Below are positions 43,704 through 53,155 of a stretch of 60,409 nucleotides of DNA, one piece after another (position 1 is the stretch's first letter; the number at the start of each line of letters is the position of its first letter). The DNA is from Hyphomicrobiaceae bacterium (GTDB taxonomy: Bacteria; Pseudomonadota; Alphaproteobacteria; Rhizobiales; Hyphomicrobiaceae). The stretch spans positions 1-60,409 of the forward strand of contig JALHMC010000024.1 of the NCBI GenBank assembly GCA_022844225.1, written 5' to 3'. Below the pieces are notes generated by a model. It ran no database searches and was not told where the DNA came from. It saw only the letters and a list, made by a program, of their open reading frames with translations. Both the position numbers and the translations under genes were made by a program.

Positions 43704-43717
43704 TTGACTTGGATCAT
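43704..43717. promoter_or_regulatory. Weak FNR/FixK-like site TTGACTTGGATCAT
   Basis: Eight of ten conserved positions match TTGAT-N4-ATCAA. Its position in the middle of the divergent promoter region between the acyl-CoA ligase and the ACP-FAAL-acyltransferase gene makes it worth noting, but the match is weak. Confidence 0.3.
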
Positions 43718-43807
43718 GACTGGCGGCTGATCGGTGCCCGATGGTGCTCTTGGTTTGGCGAGTTTCTCATCGACGCGAGGAAGATGGGACTGACAATAGG
43801 ACCTCCG

Positions 43808-46687
43808 ATGACCGAGATAATCCAGCCCGATCTCCCGCAACACCTATCTGAGACGAAGGCCGCCGAGCGCATTGTGCGGATCGCGCGCGAACTAGCCGTC
43901 GAGGTCCATCCACACCTCAAGAGGACCGTCGTTGCTACCATAGACAGCCACCTTGAGCGGGATCTGGAACTCGACAGTCTCGCGCGCGCGGAGCTGCTCT
44001 TGCGGCTCGACCGTGCATTCAAGATCGAACTCGATCATCGCCTCATCGGCGAAACGGAAACGTTGCGTCAACTGCTGTCGCATGTGCTGGTTGCAAAACC
44101 CAAGTCCACGGTTCTTGCTTTCGCTCCGGCGACCGAGGCTCCCGAACTTCCTGCAGTCGAAGCGCCAAGTGCGGCGGCAACGATCATCGACGTATTGTCG
44201 GCACACGTTCGCGCTCGTCCGCAGCGGCCGCATATCCATCTTTGGCATGGTGAGGCCGGAACCGAGATCATCACCTACGCCGAACTCGATCGTTCAGCGC
44301 GGCAGGTTGCTGGCGGCCTGCTCGAGTCCGGCCTCGAGGCTGGAGAGCGCGTCGCGATCATGCTGCCGACGGATGCCGAGTTCTTCAGCGCATTCTTCGG
44401 GATCCTCTATGCTGGCGGCGTGCCGGTACCGATATATCCGCCCTTTCGCAGAGCTCAGATCGAGGACCACTTGCGCCGACAGGCCGGGATCCTGCGCAAT
44501 TCCGAGGCTGCCATTCTAATTACCGGCAAGGAGATACGGCAGGTGGGTGGCCTGCTCCTTGGCCTTGCCGAAAAGCTTCGTCGCGTCGAGACCGTCGCTG
44601 AATTGTCGGCCGGGCGTGAACTGCCGGTGCCCCTGCCGAGGTCCCAAGATGACATTGCGCTGATCCAGTACACCTCGGGCAGCACCGGGGACCCTAAGGG
44701 CGTCGTCCTGACCCACGCTAATCTGCTCGCCAACATCCGTGCGATGGGCGAGGCACTGGAGGCCAGCTCATCTGATACCTTCGTTAGTTGGCTTCCGCTT
44801 TATCACGACATGGGATTGATCGGTGCCTGGCTTTCCTGCCTCTACTATGCCGCGCCCACCGTCATCATGCCGCCGTTGGCGTTCCTAGCCGATCCGGCCC
44901 GCTGGCTTTGGACCATCCATCGTCATCGGGCGACACTGAGTGCCGCGCCCAACTTCGCCTACGAACTCTGCCTCAAGAACGTGCGCGACGAGGATATCGC
45001 CGGTCTCGACTTGTCCTCCCTGCGGATGACGTTGAACGGCGCCGAGCCAGTGAGTCCAGTGACGATCGCGAGATTTGCGGAGCGGTTCCAGCGCTTCGGC
45101 TTCCGGACCGAAGCGATGGCGCCGGTCTATGGCCTCGCCGAATGCTCGGTTGGACTCGCGTTCCCTCCGCCAGGACGAGGCCCAATTGTCGACCGCGTCA
45201 ATCGTGTTGCGCTAACCCGCGACGGCATCGCGCAGCCCATCACGAATGCTGAGGAGGACAAACTCGAATTCGTCGCCTGTGGTCAGCCAATCCCGCGACA
45301 CGAGGTTCGCATCGTGGACCAGGCCGGCCTTGAGCTTCCTGATAGGCAAGAGGGGCGATTGCAGTTCAAAGGGCCCTCGACAACCCGCGGGTACTTTCGC
45401 AACGAGGAGAAGAATAGAACGCTCTTCGATGGGGATTGGCTCGAATCGGGCGATCGCGCCTATGTCGCCGCCGGCGATATCTACATCACCGGCCGCATCA
45501 AGGACATGATCATCCGTGCCGGCCGCAACATCTATCCGCACGAAATCGAGGAGGTCGTCGGAGGCGTGGATGGCGTTCGAAAGGGGTGCGTCGCGGCTTT
45601 TGCATCCCGCGACCAGATGAGCGGCACGGAACGCCTCATCGTCATGGCTGAGACACGGCTCACCGAAGTTCACGCACTCGACGATCTGCGCCGGCGCGTC
45701 ATGGAGGCTGCCGGCAGCCTCTATGACCTGCCGCCCGATGAGGTCGTGTTGGCCCCGCCGCACACGGTGCCCAAGACCTCGAGCGGCAAGATCCGCCGCT
45801 CTTCGGCGCGCGAGATCTATGAGGCAGGTGCCCTTGGCAAAAGCGGCCGGGCCTTGTGGTGGCAGCTCACCCGCCTGGGCGTGATGGGGACAGGCCGCCG
45901 GCTCCAGCGGGGCGCGCGGGTCGCCACCGATGTCATCTATGCGGCTTGGTGGTGGTTCAGCCTCGCAGCGATCGCGTTGCCAACGTGGCTCGCCGTCATG
46001 ATACTTCCCAAACGGCAATGGCGCCATGCCGTGGTACATGCTGCGACCCGCTTGTTCCTGAAGGTAACCGCCATCGAGTTACAGATCGAGAAAGAGGAAG
46101 GTACGATTCCCGACCGCAGCGTCGTCATGGTTGCCAATCACGCGAGCTATCTCGACTCCGCCGTGATCTGCGCGGCAATCCCCGGCGAGCTCTCGTTCGT
46201 CGCAAAGGCGGAATTCGCCGGGCAGATGGTGGCCGGACCGTTCCTAAGGAGACTGGGCACGCTGTTCGCGCGGCGCCTCGACGCCTTGGGCGGGCTGGAG
46301 GACACCGAGAACCAAGTCGCCGCAGCCAAGTCAGGGGTGCGCATCGTCTCTTTTCCTGAGGGGACGTTTGCACGCATGCCAGGTCTTCTCGGCTTCCGCC
46401 TCGGAGCCTTCAAGGTTGCCGTCGAGACCGGCGCTCCCGTGATCCCGCTCACCATCAGTGGATCGCGGTCGGTACTCCGGGGCGGACAGTGGTTTCCACG
46501 CCGGGCGCCCGTTCGCATACATATCGGCAAGCCGGTCTCGCCCGAGGGCTCTGGTTTCGAGGCTGCGTTGCGATTACGCGATACGGTCCGAAGCCGGATC
46601 CTGGCCGAGTCCAGAGAGCCGGACCTGCCACACCAGAAGGTCGAACTCGACCCCAACAGACTTACCCCAGGAGGGTCGGGCAGTTGA
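43808..46687 (+). CDS. ACP-fatty acyl-AMP ligase-acyltransferase three-domain protein
   Basis: A 959-residue fusion. Residues about 10-90 are an acyl-carrier domain with the phosphopantetheine serine in DLELDSLARAEL (Ser57). Residues about 120-685 are a fatty acyl-AMP ligase: IQYTSGSTGDPKGVVLTH, LPLYHDMGLIGAWLS, VYGLAECSVGLAFP, RIKDMIIRAGRNIYPHEIE and the catalytic lysine in KTSSGKIRRSS (Lys661). After two hydrophobic stretches, residues about 765-955 are a PlsC-type acyltransferase with VANHASYLDS (H-x4-D, His778) and FPEGTF. The single chain could activate a fatty acid, load it on its own ACP and transfer it to a lyso-lipid. ATG 43808 follows an AGGA site; upstream in-frame ATGs are less supported. 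Confidence 0.92.
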   Translation: MTEIIQPDLPQHLSETKAAERIVRIARELAVEVHPHLKRTVVATIDSHLERDLELDSLARAELLLRLDRAFKIELDHRLIGETETLRQLLSHVLVAKPKSTVLAFAPATEAPELPAVEAPSAAATIIDVLSAHVRARPQRPHIHLWHGEAGTEIITYAELDRSARQVAGGLLESGLEAGERVAIMLPTDAEFFSAFFGILYAGGVPVPIYPPFRRAQIEDHLRRQAGILRNSEAAILITGKEIRQVGGLLLGLAEKLRRVETVAELSAGRELPVPLPRSQDDIALIQYTSGSTGDPKGVVLTHANLLANIRAMGEALEASSSDTFVSWLPLYHDMGLIGAWLSCLYYAAPTVIMPPLAFLADPARWLWTIHRHRATLSAAPNFAYELCLKNVRDEDIAGLDLSSLRMTLNGAEPVSPVTIARFAERFQRFGFRTEAMAPVYGLAECSVGLAFPPPGRGPIVDRVNRVALTRDGIAQPITNAEEDKLEFVACGQPIPRHEVRIVDQAGLELPDRQEGRLQFKGPSTTRGYFRNEEKNRTLFDGDWLESGDRAYVAAGDIYITGRIKDMIIRAGRNIYPHEIEEVVGGVDGVRKGCVAAFASRDQMSGTERLIVMAETRLTEVHALDDLRRRVMEAAGSLYDLPPDEVVLAPPHTVPKTSSGKIRRSSAREIYEAGALGKSGRALWWQLTRLGVMGTGRRLQRGARVATDVIYAAWWWFSLAAIALPTWLAVMILPKRQWRHAVVHAATRLFLKVTAIELQIEKEEGTIPDRSVVMVANHASYLDSAVICAAIPGELSFVAKAEFAGQMVAGPFLRRLGTLFARRLDALGGLEDTENQVAAAKSGVRIVSFPEGTFARMPGLLGFRLGAFKVAVETGAPVIPLTISGSRSVLRGGQWFPRRAPVRIHIGKPVSPEGSGFEAALRLRDTVRSRILAESREPDLPHQKVELDPNRLTPGGSGS

Positions 46688-46748
46688 ACAATGCGTCATA
46701 CCGGGGCCGCGCGCCTCTATCGTGCGCCTAAAAGATGCCGAGCGACCT

Positions 46749-49421
46749 TCAACGCGCCAAGCTGAACTCGAGGCGTATTCCTGGCCGATTGTTCTGGGTG
46801 CAGTCGACGAACCCAAGGCTTCTGGCCACCGTTGCTATTGCATTGTCGGCACAGAGTTCGACCTCTGACGTCGCCCGACCGCGCAAGTATCGGAGCATCT
46901 TCTCGAGAAGCAGCCGCTCGAAACCTTTGCCCTGAAGATCACGTCGAACCGCCAGTCCCAAACCGGCACGGACGTTATTCGGATCCGTGATCGAATGGCC
47001 GACGCCAATGATCCGAGGGCATTCATCGGCATCCTCGCACACGGCGACGATAGTCATCTGCCTATCGAAGTCGATTTGAGTGAGGCGCGCGACCTCGCTT
47101 GCCGGTAACCCGCTGTTGGGTGACTGCCCGCGAATCTGAAAAAGGCCAATCCCATTTGAATTTTCGAGTAAGAACCGCAGATGCGGTTCGTCCTCGGGAC
47201 GAACCGGTCGCAACAGCACATTGACCCCTGCTTGTGCCACCCGTTCCTCGAGTTCTTTCGGGTATGGAAGGATCGCCATCAGGGACGGTCCGGCTGTCGC
47301 CGGAGTTGCAACGCGAACTCGCGCGTCGAGGGCGATTACGCCCCGGTCGTCAGCGAGAAGAGGATTGATATCGAGTTCGACGACTTCTGGTAGATCGCAA
47401 ATCAGTTGCGAGACTTGCAGCAGAACCAAGTTTAACGCTTTCTCATCGGCGGGGAGGCGATCGCGATAACCCGCGAGCAGCTTTGAAATGCGGGTGCGCG
47501 ACACGAGATCGCGCGCAAGCGTCGTGTTGAGTGGCGGCAGCGCGACCGCACGATCGCCGATCGCTTCGACGGCCGTACCGCCTTGACCGAACATGATGAC
47601 AGGTCCGAAGATCGCGTCGCTGGCAATGCCGACGAGGAGTTCATGAGCGCGGGGGCGCATGACCATGGCTTGCACGGTAAAGCCGCTGATCCTTGCGTCA
47701 GGCCGCAGTTGGCGGACCCGCTCGAGCATCGCTTCTCCGGCCCTGCTGACGTCGTCCGCGCTAGCCAGCCCAAGCGCCACCCCTCCGACATCGGATTTAT
47801 GGGAAATATCGATCGAAAGGATCTTGAGGACGACAGGAAACCCGATCTTCGCGGCTGCCAGCGCGGCTTCCCCGACGCTGGCTACAACACGCGTTTCCAC
47901 AACCATGATGCCATACGCGGCAAGCAGGGCTTTTGCTTCAGGCTCGGTGAGGAGGTCTCGTCCTGCCGAAATCGCGTCCGCCACGATGCGCCGCGCCGTT
48001 GCCGTATCTGGAACGAACTCCATCGGAATGGAGGGTGGGGTCTGAAGCAGCAACTCCTGATTGCGCCGATAATTCACTATGTGCAGAAATGCGTCTACGG
48101 CTTGCTCGGGGGTCTCGTAGGTCGGGATGCCGGCCGAGGAAAACGTTTGGCGGGCGTCCTCTACGCCCGCGCCGCCAAGCCAACAGCCGAGCACCGAACG
48201 GGACGACTCCGTCACGAGCGGCACACAGGCCCTGGCGATCTCCGCACTGCCGACAATTGCCGATGGGGCATGCACGAAGAGCACAGCATCAGCTTCGGGC
48301 TCATCAAGCAAGATCCGCAGCGTCTCCACGTAGCGATCAACCGGCGCGTCGCCAATGATGTCGACCGGATTGGCATGTGACCAGTTCGGCGGCAAGACGG
48401 CGTCGAGTCGGGATATACCAGCCTTTGACAGTGTCGCCAAAGTTGCGCCACCGAGGGCCAGCGCGTCTGCAGCAAGGACGCCTGCACCCCCACCGTTGGT
48501 CAGGATCGCCAGGCGATCGCCGTGAATGGGCCGCGACCGTGCCAGCGTCTCGGATGCCACGAACAGGTCCATCAATGTCGTCACCCGTAGCATCCCGGCA
48601 CGACGCACCGCGGCATCGAATACGGCATCGGACCCCATCAGGGCACCCGTATGAGACGCCGCAGCCTTTGCACCCTCCGGTGCCCGTCCAGCCTTTACGA
48701 GGATTACAGGCTTATTGCGAGCAGCCGATCTCGCGGCCGACATGAACTTGCGCGCCGCCTTCACGGATTCAATGTACATCAGCACAGATCGCGTACCGGG
48801 GTCGCTTGCGAGGTAGTCGAGCACGTCACCGAAATCGACATCGGCGCTATCGCCCATCGAAATGAAATGGGAAAAGCCGATGCCGCGCGTCTTGGCCCAA
48901 TCCAGCAAGGCGGTCGCCAAGGCGCCCGATTGCGACACGAAGGCAATGTGTCCCGGTAGCGCGTTCGTGTGGGCAAAACTCGCGTTGAGCCCAAAACCAG
49001 GCACGAGCAATCCGACGCAGTTCGGCCCCAGGATACGCAATAGATGCGGCTTGGCGGCGTCCAGCATGGACTGTTGCAGTGTGCGACCAGAGGAGACGCC
49101 AGCGACCGAGAGGCCTGCGCTCAACACTACGGCCGCGCGCGTACCACGGGCGCCGAGTTGCGTGATCAGACCGGGCACGGTTGCTGCAGGCGTGCAAATG
49201 ATGGCAAGGTCGGGCGTTACTGGGAGAGATGCAACGTCCCGGTACGCCCGCACGCCGGCAATCACGTCGCGCTTGACGTTCACCGGATAGATCGGGCCGG
49301 CAAAAGGAGTCGCGAGGAGGTTCCGGATGACCGTGGCGCCGACGCTCTGCGGGCGATCGGAAGCCCCGATCACTGCAACCGAAGTTGGTCGGAACATGAA
49401 TTCGAGATTGCGGGCCGTCAT
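46749..49421 (-). CDS. NDP-forming acyl-CoA synthetase fused to GNAT acetyltransferase (PatZ/Pat-like)
   Basis: An 890-residue protein. Residues about 1-130 form a CoA-binding Rossmann domain (FRPTSVAVIGASDRPQSVGATV), about 150-460 the ligase CoA domains, about 480-700 an ATP-grasp domain (EAKALLAAYGIMVVETRVV, SHKSDVGGVALGL), and about 730-890 a GNAT domain (RRDLQGKGFERLLLEKML). PatZ of E. coli has this layout and acetylates acetyl-CoA synthetase; its ligase part is dead because the phospho-histidine is lost. Here the histidine is kept (AASHTGALMGSD, His257), so the ligase half may be active. It converges with the ACP-FAAL-acyltransferase gene, with about 60 bases between. Confidence 0.9.
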   Translation of the reverse strand: MTARNLEFMFRPTSVAVIGASDRPQSVGATVIRNLLATPFAGPIYPVNVKRDVIAGVRAYRDVASLPVTPDLAIICTPAATVPGLITQLGARGTRAAVVLSAGLSVAGVSSGRTLQQSMLDAAKPHLLRILGPNCVGLLVPGFGLNASFAHTNALPGHIAFVSQSGALATALLDWAKTRGIGFSHFISMGDSADVDFGDVLDYLASDPGTRSVLMYIESVKAARKFMSAARSAARNKPVILVKAGRAPEGAKAAASHTGALMGSDAVFDAAVRRAGMLRVTTLMDLFVASETLARSRPIHGDRLAILTNGGGAGVLAADALALGGATLATLSKAGISRLDAVLPPNWSHANPVDIIGDAPVDRYVETLRILLDEPEADAVLFVHAPSAIVGSAEIARACVPLVTESSRSVLGCWLGGAGVEDARQTFSSAGIPTYETPEQAVDAFLHIVNYRRNQELLLQTPPSIPMEFVPDTATARRIVADAISAGRDLLTEPEAKALLAAYGIMVVETRVVASVGEAALAAAKIGFPVVLKILSIDISHKSDVGGVALGLASADDVSRAGEAMLERVRQLRPDARISGFTVQAMVMRPRAHELLVGIASDAIFGPVIMFGQGGTAVEAIGDRAVALPPLNTTLARDLVSRTRISKLLAGYRDRLPADEKALNLVLLQVSQLICDLPEVVELDINPLLADDRGVIALDARVRVATPATAGPSLMAILPYPKELEERVAQAGVNVLLRPVRPEDEPHLRFLLENSNGIGLFQIRGQSPNSGLPASEVARLTQIDFDRQMTIVAVCEDADECPRIIGVGHSITDPNNVRAGLGLAVRRDLQGKGFERLLLEKMLRYLRGRATSEVELCADNAIATVARSLGFVDCTQNNRPGIRLEFSLAR

Positions 49422-50544
49422 CGCTGGTAACCTCGGGTGCCAATTGGTAAAACGCGGGATTTTCGTAGTGTGAGCAGCCACATTCAGACGAACTCAGGCG
49501 GTAGTCTTCTAAGCCTGGGGCGCCATTAGTCGCTGTCTTGGATCAATTGACCGCGATCGCGGCCCTAGCCTGGACACGCGCATCGACAAGAGCCGCGATA
49601 AAGGGAAACGGCAGGCAAAGCGTGGCTCGGTGCGCCAGCTTCATTCGCCGACCCCTCATTCGGTCCCCGTCGGCCGGCGCAGCAACCCACGCCGCGCAGA
49701 GCACCTCACCAAGTACACCCAGCTCCGCGAAAAGAGTCCTACATTCCGAAGCCTTTATGGTCGCCACCTCGGCGCTGCGTGTCGCAAGTGAAGTGTTGAC
49801 CTGGACTTTGTCTGAGCAGCACTGATCTTGCAAGCAGCGCATTGCTTATCGACACCAGACCAATGTGCCAAAATTTCACTCAGCCGCCTGAGGCGATCGC
49901 CGATCCGCACCAAGAGCTTCACGAAGCGCTATTTGCCGTGCAATCTCGGTTGACACCCAATCAGAGCCGTAACGATCAGCTCGGTCCCAGCCGATCCAGC
50001 GAGGAAGACTAGAGTAGGTTGCAATGGACATCAATCGACGCGACGGGCTGGATCGGCAGGCGACTGACGGGTGAGCCGCTGGGCCGCTGCGGCGCGTCGG
50101 GCGTGGTGCAAGCCGCGGTTCCGAAGCGGTCCAGACTTTTCGGGGGCCGGAGTATGGGACATTCACCCGGATTTGCTGCATCGTGTCACCATCATAGCGA
50201 CGGGCGGGCTCAACTCTCTGCCCCACAACGGCGCCGTCATCACCCGGCTGGGCGTCTTCAAGATGACACACAAGCAGGCCTACGAAGACATTTTCGTAGT
50301 AGCCTGCGTCGTACCCATCCTGGCGCTCGTCACGATTCTGAAACATTGCAAGCTATGCTGGATTGTTCTGAGCCCACGATCGACGGGTGAGCATTGAAAC
50401 CCGGCTGGGCACACCAATATCTAGAGGACTAGGACGAGGGCACTTGACGGCTGGCCTTTGTGGTCTTCTTGTTTCCCGACACACGCTGCGGGAGTTGTCT
50501 CGGGGCTAAGACATTCGGCCTGTGCGAAGGGCACGTTTCACCTC
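49422..50544. other. Decayed stretch with no intact gene
   Basis: More than 1 kb without a convincing gene apart from the GntP remnant at 50161-50340. Frames on both strands are short. A 29-base stretch near 49706-49734 resembles the phasin gene (CTCACCAAGTACACCCAGCT) but too briefly to call. The last 100 bases should contain the promoter of the YeeE/YedE pair. Confidence 0.45.
50161..50340 (+). pseudogene. C-terminal remnant of a GntP-family permease
   Basis: About 60 codons reading IHPDLLHRVTIIATGG, then LPHNGAVITRLGVFKMTHKQAYEDIFVVACVVPILALV, equivalent to the last 60 residues of the intact permease at 6863-8299 (HPELLHRVTAIATGG, LPHNGAVITLLAVCKMTHQEAYKDIFVVAC). Roughly three-quarters of bases match, so it derives from a related but not recent copy. 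The rest of the gene is absent. Confidence 0.85.
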
Positions 50545-51102
50545 ATGACAGTTGACATCAATCACGGCAAGAATCTGAAGGCGGTTGCCCACCGTGTGGA
50601 CTGGTCGCCCTATCTCGCCGGGGCGGGCATCGGCGTCCTGAGTTGGGTGGTGTTTGCCGTGGTCGCTAACCCAATCGGCGTCACAACGGCGTTCTCGCAA
50701 CTTGCTGCCGGCGCTGCCGTGCCGATCTTCGGCGGCGAGTTTGTCGCGCAAAACACGTATTGGCAGCGCCATCCCCTGAGACTCGACTACGGCACTCTGT
50801 TTCTGCTCGGCATCTTCCTTGGAGCTCTTGCCTCGGCCGTCGTCTCCCGTACGTGGCGGGTCGAGCACGTACCCTCTGTGTGGCTCGAACGGTTCGGCCC
50901 GTCGATCAGCAAGCGCTATGCGGCCGCCTTTCTCGGCGGCGTGCTCGCGATGTATGGCGCCAGGCTTGCGGGCGGATGCACAAGCGGCAACGGGATCTCG
51001 CAAGGGCTGCAACTCGCGGTCGTTGGCTGGACTTTCCTCGTCGTCATGTTTTCGTCGGGTCTTGCGACGGCTTGGCTGTTGTTTCGCACTTCCGCCCGTT
51101 GA
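50545..51102 (+). CDS. YeeE/YedE-type membrane protein, first half
   Basis: A 185-residue membrane protein with about five helices and the family motif AGGCTSGNGISQGLQLAVVGW, close to the G-G-C-T-S-G-H-G-I-S-G of YeeE/YedE (DUF395) sulfur-compound transporters. The conserved cysteine carries thiosulfate in characterised YeeE. ATG 50545 is chosen as the point where the family begins, although the ribosome site is weak. Together with the next gene it makes a split YeeE, the PmpA/PmpB arrangement. Confidence 0.88.
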   Translation: MTVDINHGKNLKAVAHRVDWSPYLAGAGIGVLSWVVFAVVANPIGVTTAFSQLAAGAAVPIFGGEFVAQNTYWQRHPLRLDYGTLFLLGIFLGALASAVVSRTWRVEHVPSVWLERFGPSISKRYAAAFLGGVLAMYGARLAGGCTSGNGISQGLQLAVVGWTFLVVMFSSGLATAWLLFRTSAR

Positions 51103-51126
51103 ATGGAAATGGACAGGAGATAGAGA

Positions 51127-51681
51127 ATGTTCCCCGTGACTGGCACCACCGCACTTCTGCTTGCCATCGTATTCGGCTTTGCATTTGGCTGGCTACTTCA
51201 CCGCGGCCGGGTGACGAACTACGACGTCATCATCAACCAGTTCCGGCTTCGTGATTTTACCGTTTTGAAAGTCATGCTTACCGCCATCATCGTAGGCGGG
51301 CTGGGCGTGATGGCTCTCGTCGATCTTGGGGCCGCAACGTACCATGTGCGGGACGCCAATATGCTGGCGGTCGTTCTTGGCGCGACAATATTTGGTATTG
51401 GAATGGTACTCTATGGCTACTGTCCGGGCACGGCAATCGCGGCGGTCGCGACCGGCAACGTTCATGCTCTTGTCGGCGCCTGCGGCATGGTCTTCGGAGC
51501 CATACTCTATGCCTTCTCTTTCGATTGGCTACTGGCGGCGATCCTTCCGGTATGGGGCCTCGGCAAGGTGACACTCACAACTTTGACCGGCATCCCGGCC
51601 TTGCTGATCTTCGGCGGGCTCATTGCCGGCGCCATCTTGCTATTCTGGAGCGTCGAGCGGCGGGCGGTAGCACCCCAATAA
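51127..51681 (+). CDS. YeeE/YedE-type membrane protein, second half
   Basis: A 184-residue membrane protein with about five helices. YGYCPGTAIAAVATGNVHALVGACGMVFGA is the second conserved motif of the family (G-x-C-P-G-T). It starts 24 bases after the first half, with an AGGAG site before ATG 51127, and would pair with it to import a sulfur compound such as thiosulfate or a persulfide. No sulfurtransferase or BigR-type repressor lies beside the pair. Confidence 0.9.
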   Translation: MFPVTGTTALLLAIVFGFAFGWLLHRGRVTNYDVIINQFRLRDFTVLKVMLTAIIVGGLGVMALVDLGAATYHVRDANMLAVVLGATIFGIGMVLYGYCPGTAIAAVATGNVHALVGACGMVFGAILYAFSFDWLLAAILPVWGLGKVTLTTLTGIPALLIFGGLIAGAILLFWSVERRAVAPQ

Positions 51682-51800
51682 CGGTCGGCTTTCGAATTGT
51701 TCTGTAACGCTCGCGCCGACGATCTTTACGGCGCGATGCCATAAATGACCATGATGCGCGTCAGTTCATCGATGATCACTCGACTGGGAGGTGGTCGGCC

Positions 51801-52205
51801 ATGCGTGCGGGATACACTGCAGCCACGCATGCGGCGAACTTGATCGAAGTGTTGCCGACCCTGCACAAAGCCCATGCCGAGCTGAAATTGTATGTCCGCG
51901 AAAGCCCGCCAAGCGCCGGGCAGGGCGCTCTCTATGACGGTGTGCTCGACCTGATCATTACGATGTTGCCGGTGCATGGCGCAGTATTCGAGAGCACATT
52001 CCTCTTTCGCAGGCTGCTGCTGCTGGCAGTCAGGGCCGACCATCCGTTCACCCGCCTGAATGTTGTGGGCCGCGCGAGCCTCGGCGGCGAGGACTCCTGG
52101 CGCTCGGCAGCGGGGCACCAGTTCCACGACGCTGTCCACTCGCGTTGCGTCGAGCTTGGTGCGCGGCTCCGTTACGATTTTGAGGGCACAAGCCTCGACT
52201 CGCGG
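51801..52205 (+). pseudogene. LysR-type regulator remnant (effector domain only)
   Basis: About 135 codons with EVLPTLHKAHAELKLYVRESP, GVLDLIITMLPVHG, VRADHPFTRL and GARLRYDFEGTSLDSRREI, equivalent to residues about 105-235 of the OxyR-like protein at 27093-28013. The DNA-binding domain and the C-terminal third are missing. As in the intact copy, the position of the first OxyR cysteine is not cysteine (GHQFHDAVHSRC). The sequence ends at the junction with a 2-phosphoglycerate kinase-like fragment on the other strand. Confidence 0.82.
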
Positions 52206-52214
52206 CGCGAGATC

Positions 52215-52441
52215 TCCTGAGCTGTAATTTGCGTCAGTGCCTCCGAGGCTATGCTTTCAGCACTGCTCTTGTTGAGACGCTCTTGAATAACCCGTGCGAC
52301 ATCGTAGGCGGCGGGCGGCTTGATTCCCGTTGCCAGAATGCTTGTGGCGAGCAGCCCTTTGGAAAAGGGCAGCACCCTACCAAACCGGTCACTGACCATG
52401 CACATCCGCAACCGGCTATCTTCGATGATGTCAGTGGGCAT
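52215..52441 (-). pseudogene. ATP-cone fragment, 5' end of a 2-phosphoglycerate kinase-like gene
   Basis: On the minus strand ATG 52441 opens MPTDIIEDSRLRMCMVSDRFGRVLPFSKG, then LLATSILATGIKPPAAYDVARVIQERL, the N-terminal ATP-cone typical of 2-phosphoglycerate kinase-like proteins (V-x-x-x-x-x-x-x-P-Y/F-S-K-G-L-x-A-x-S). After about 72 codons the sequence runs into the antisense of the LysR remnant and loses identity. The kinase domain is missing. A rearrangement joined the two fragments tail to tail. Confidence 0.65.
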
Positions 52442-53155
52442 TGTACCAGGGCTCTCTGTCGTTTTCGGAAGGAACCAATGCGTTAGGTTGTGCGCCCAGG
52501 ACCGAATGTAAATGGGGACCACTCCATTTCAAGCGGTAACTGCGCGGTTGCCAGCCTCATCGGGACGCTGTGTGCCACTCACATACAGCGCTTGATCATA
52601 GGATCGCACCGGGTCATTCGTGTCATCCCTCAACGAATTGACGAGGAGCGTTTTTCTTCGGCCGGTCCATTCCGCGCCATGAGTCCCGCCGACCGAAGGC
52701 CGCTGGGCCCAAACAGCTGACGCCAGCCACGGCGAGTATCAAGGCGAGCGAAGCAGGCGAAGGGCGGATTTGGTTATGCAGGGGACGCAGAGGATCATTC
52801 ACGCAGCTATATAAATTCATGATCCAAGCTTTGCCGAGCGGTCATCCGTCGTGGCCGGTCTTAATTCCAAAGGGGGCGAAGCGTCGCGTGCTTGTGCCCA
52901 GCAAGCGGATCAGTGCAATCGAACAAACAAAGATTTCTATGCTGATTGGGTCGGCACGCCATTCAATTTTGGCCGCGCGGTGTGATTGGAGGGCGGCGCG
53001 ATTCTCGCCGCCAACTTCGAAGCATCGGTGTCGCGCGGCCCCCCAAGAGCAACTGGGGAGTTAGCGGAAAACTATGGCGGCAGGGCCTTGCACCCGGAAC
53101 TCTGCGTAGCCAATTCAGCGATGATACTTCACTGATCCCACCGGAGATGCTCAAA
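52442..53155. other. Intergenic stretch without a convincing gene
   Basis: About 700 bases between the kinase fragment and the DUF533 gene. Frames on the plus strand extend toward the DUF533 start but have no recognisable content and no ribosome site. I see no insertion-sequence ends or box-type sites. Confidence 0.4.

Noticed and set aside
49706..49734. Short stretch resembling the phasin gene (CTCACCAAGTACACCCAGCT)
   Set aside because: Similarity covers under 30 bases and nine residues; too little to call a phasin remnant with confidence.
49876..50031. Possible 51-residue minus-strand protein beginning MSIATYSSLPRW
   Set aside because: It looks protein-like (W-rich, ends in QAAE) but has no ribosome site and no recognised relative, and it sits in a decayed stretch.
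50554..50567. TTGACATCAATCAC as a further FixK-like site
   Set aside because: It lies inside the start of the YeeE gene and matches at the wrong places; judged chance.
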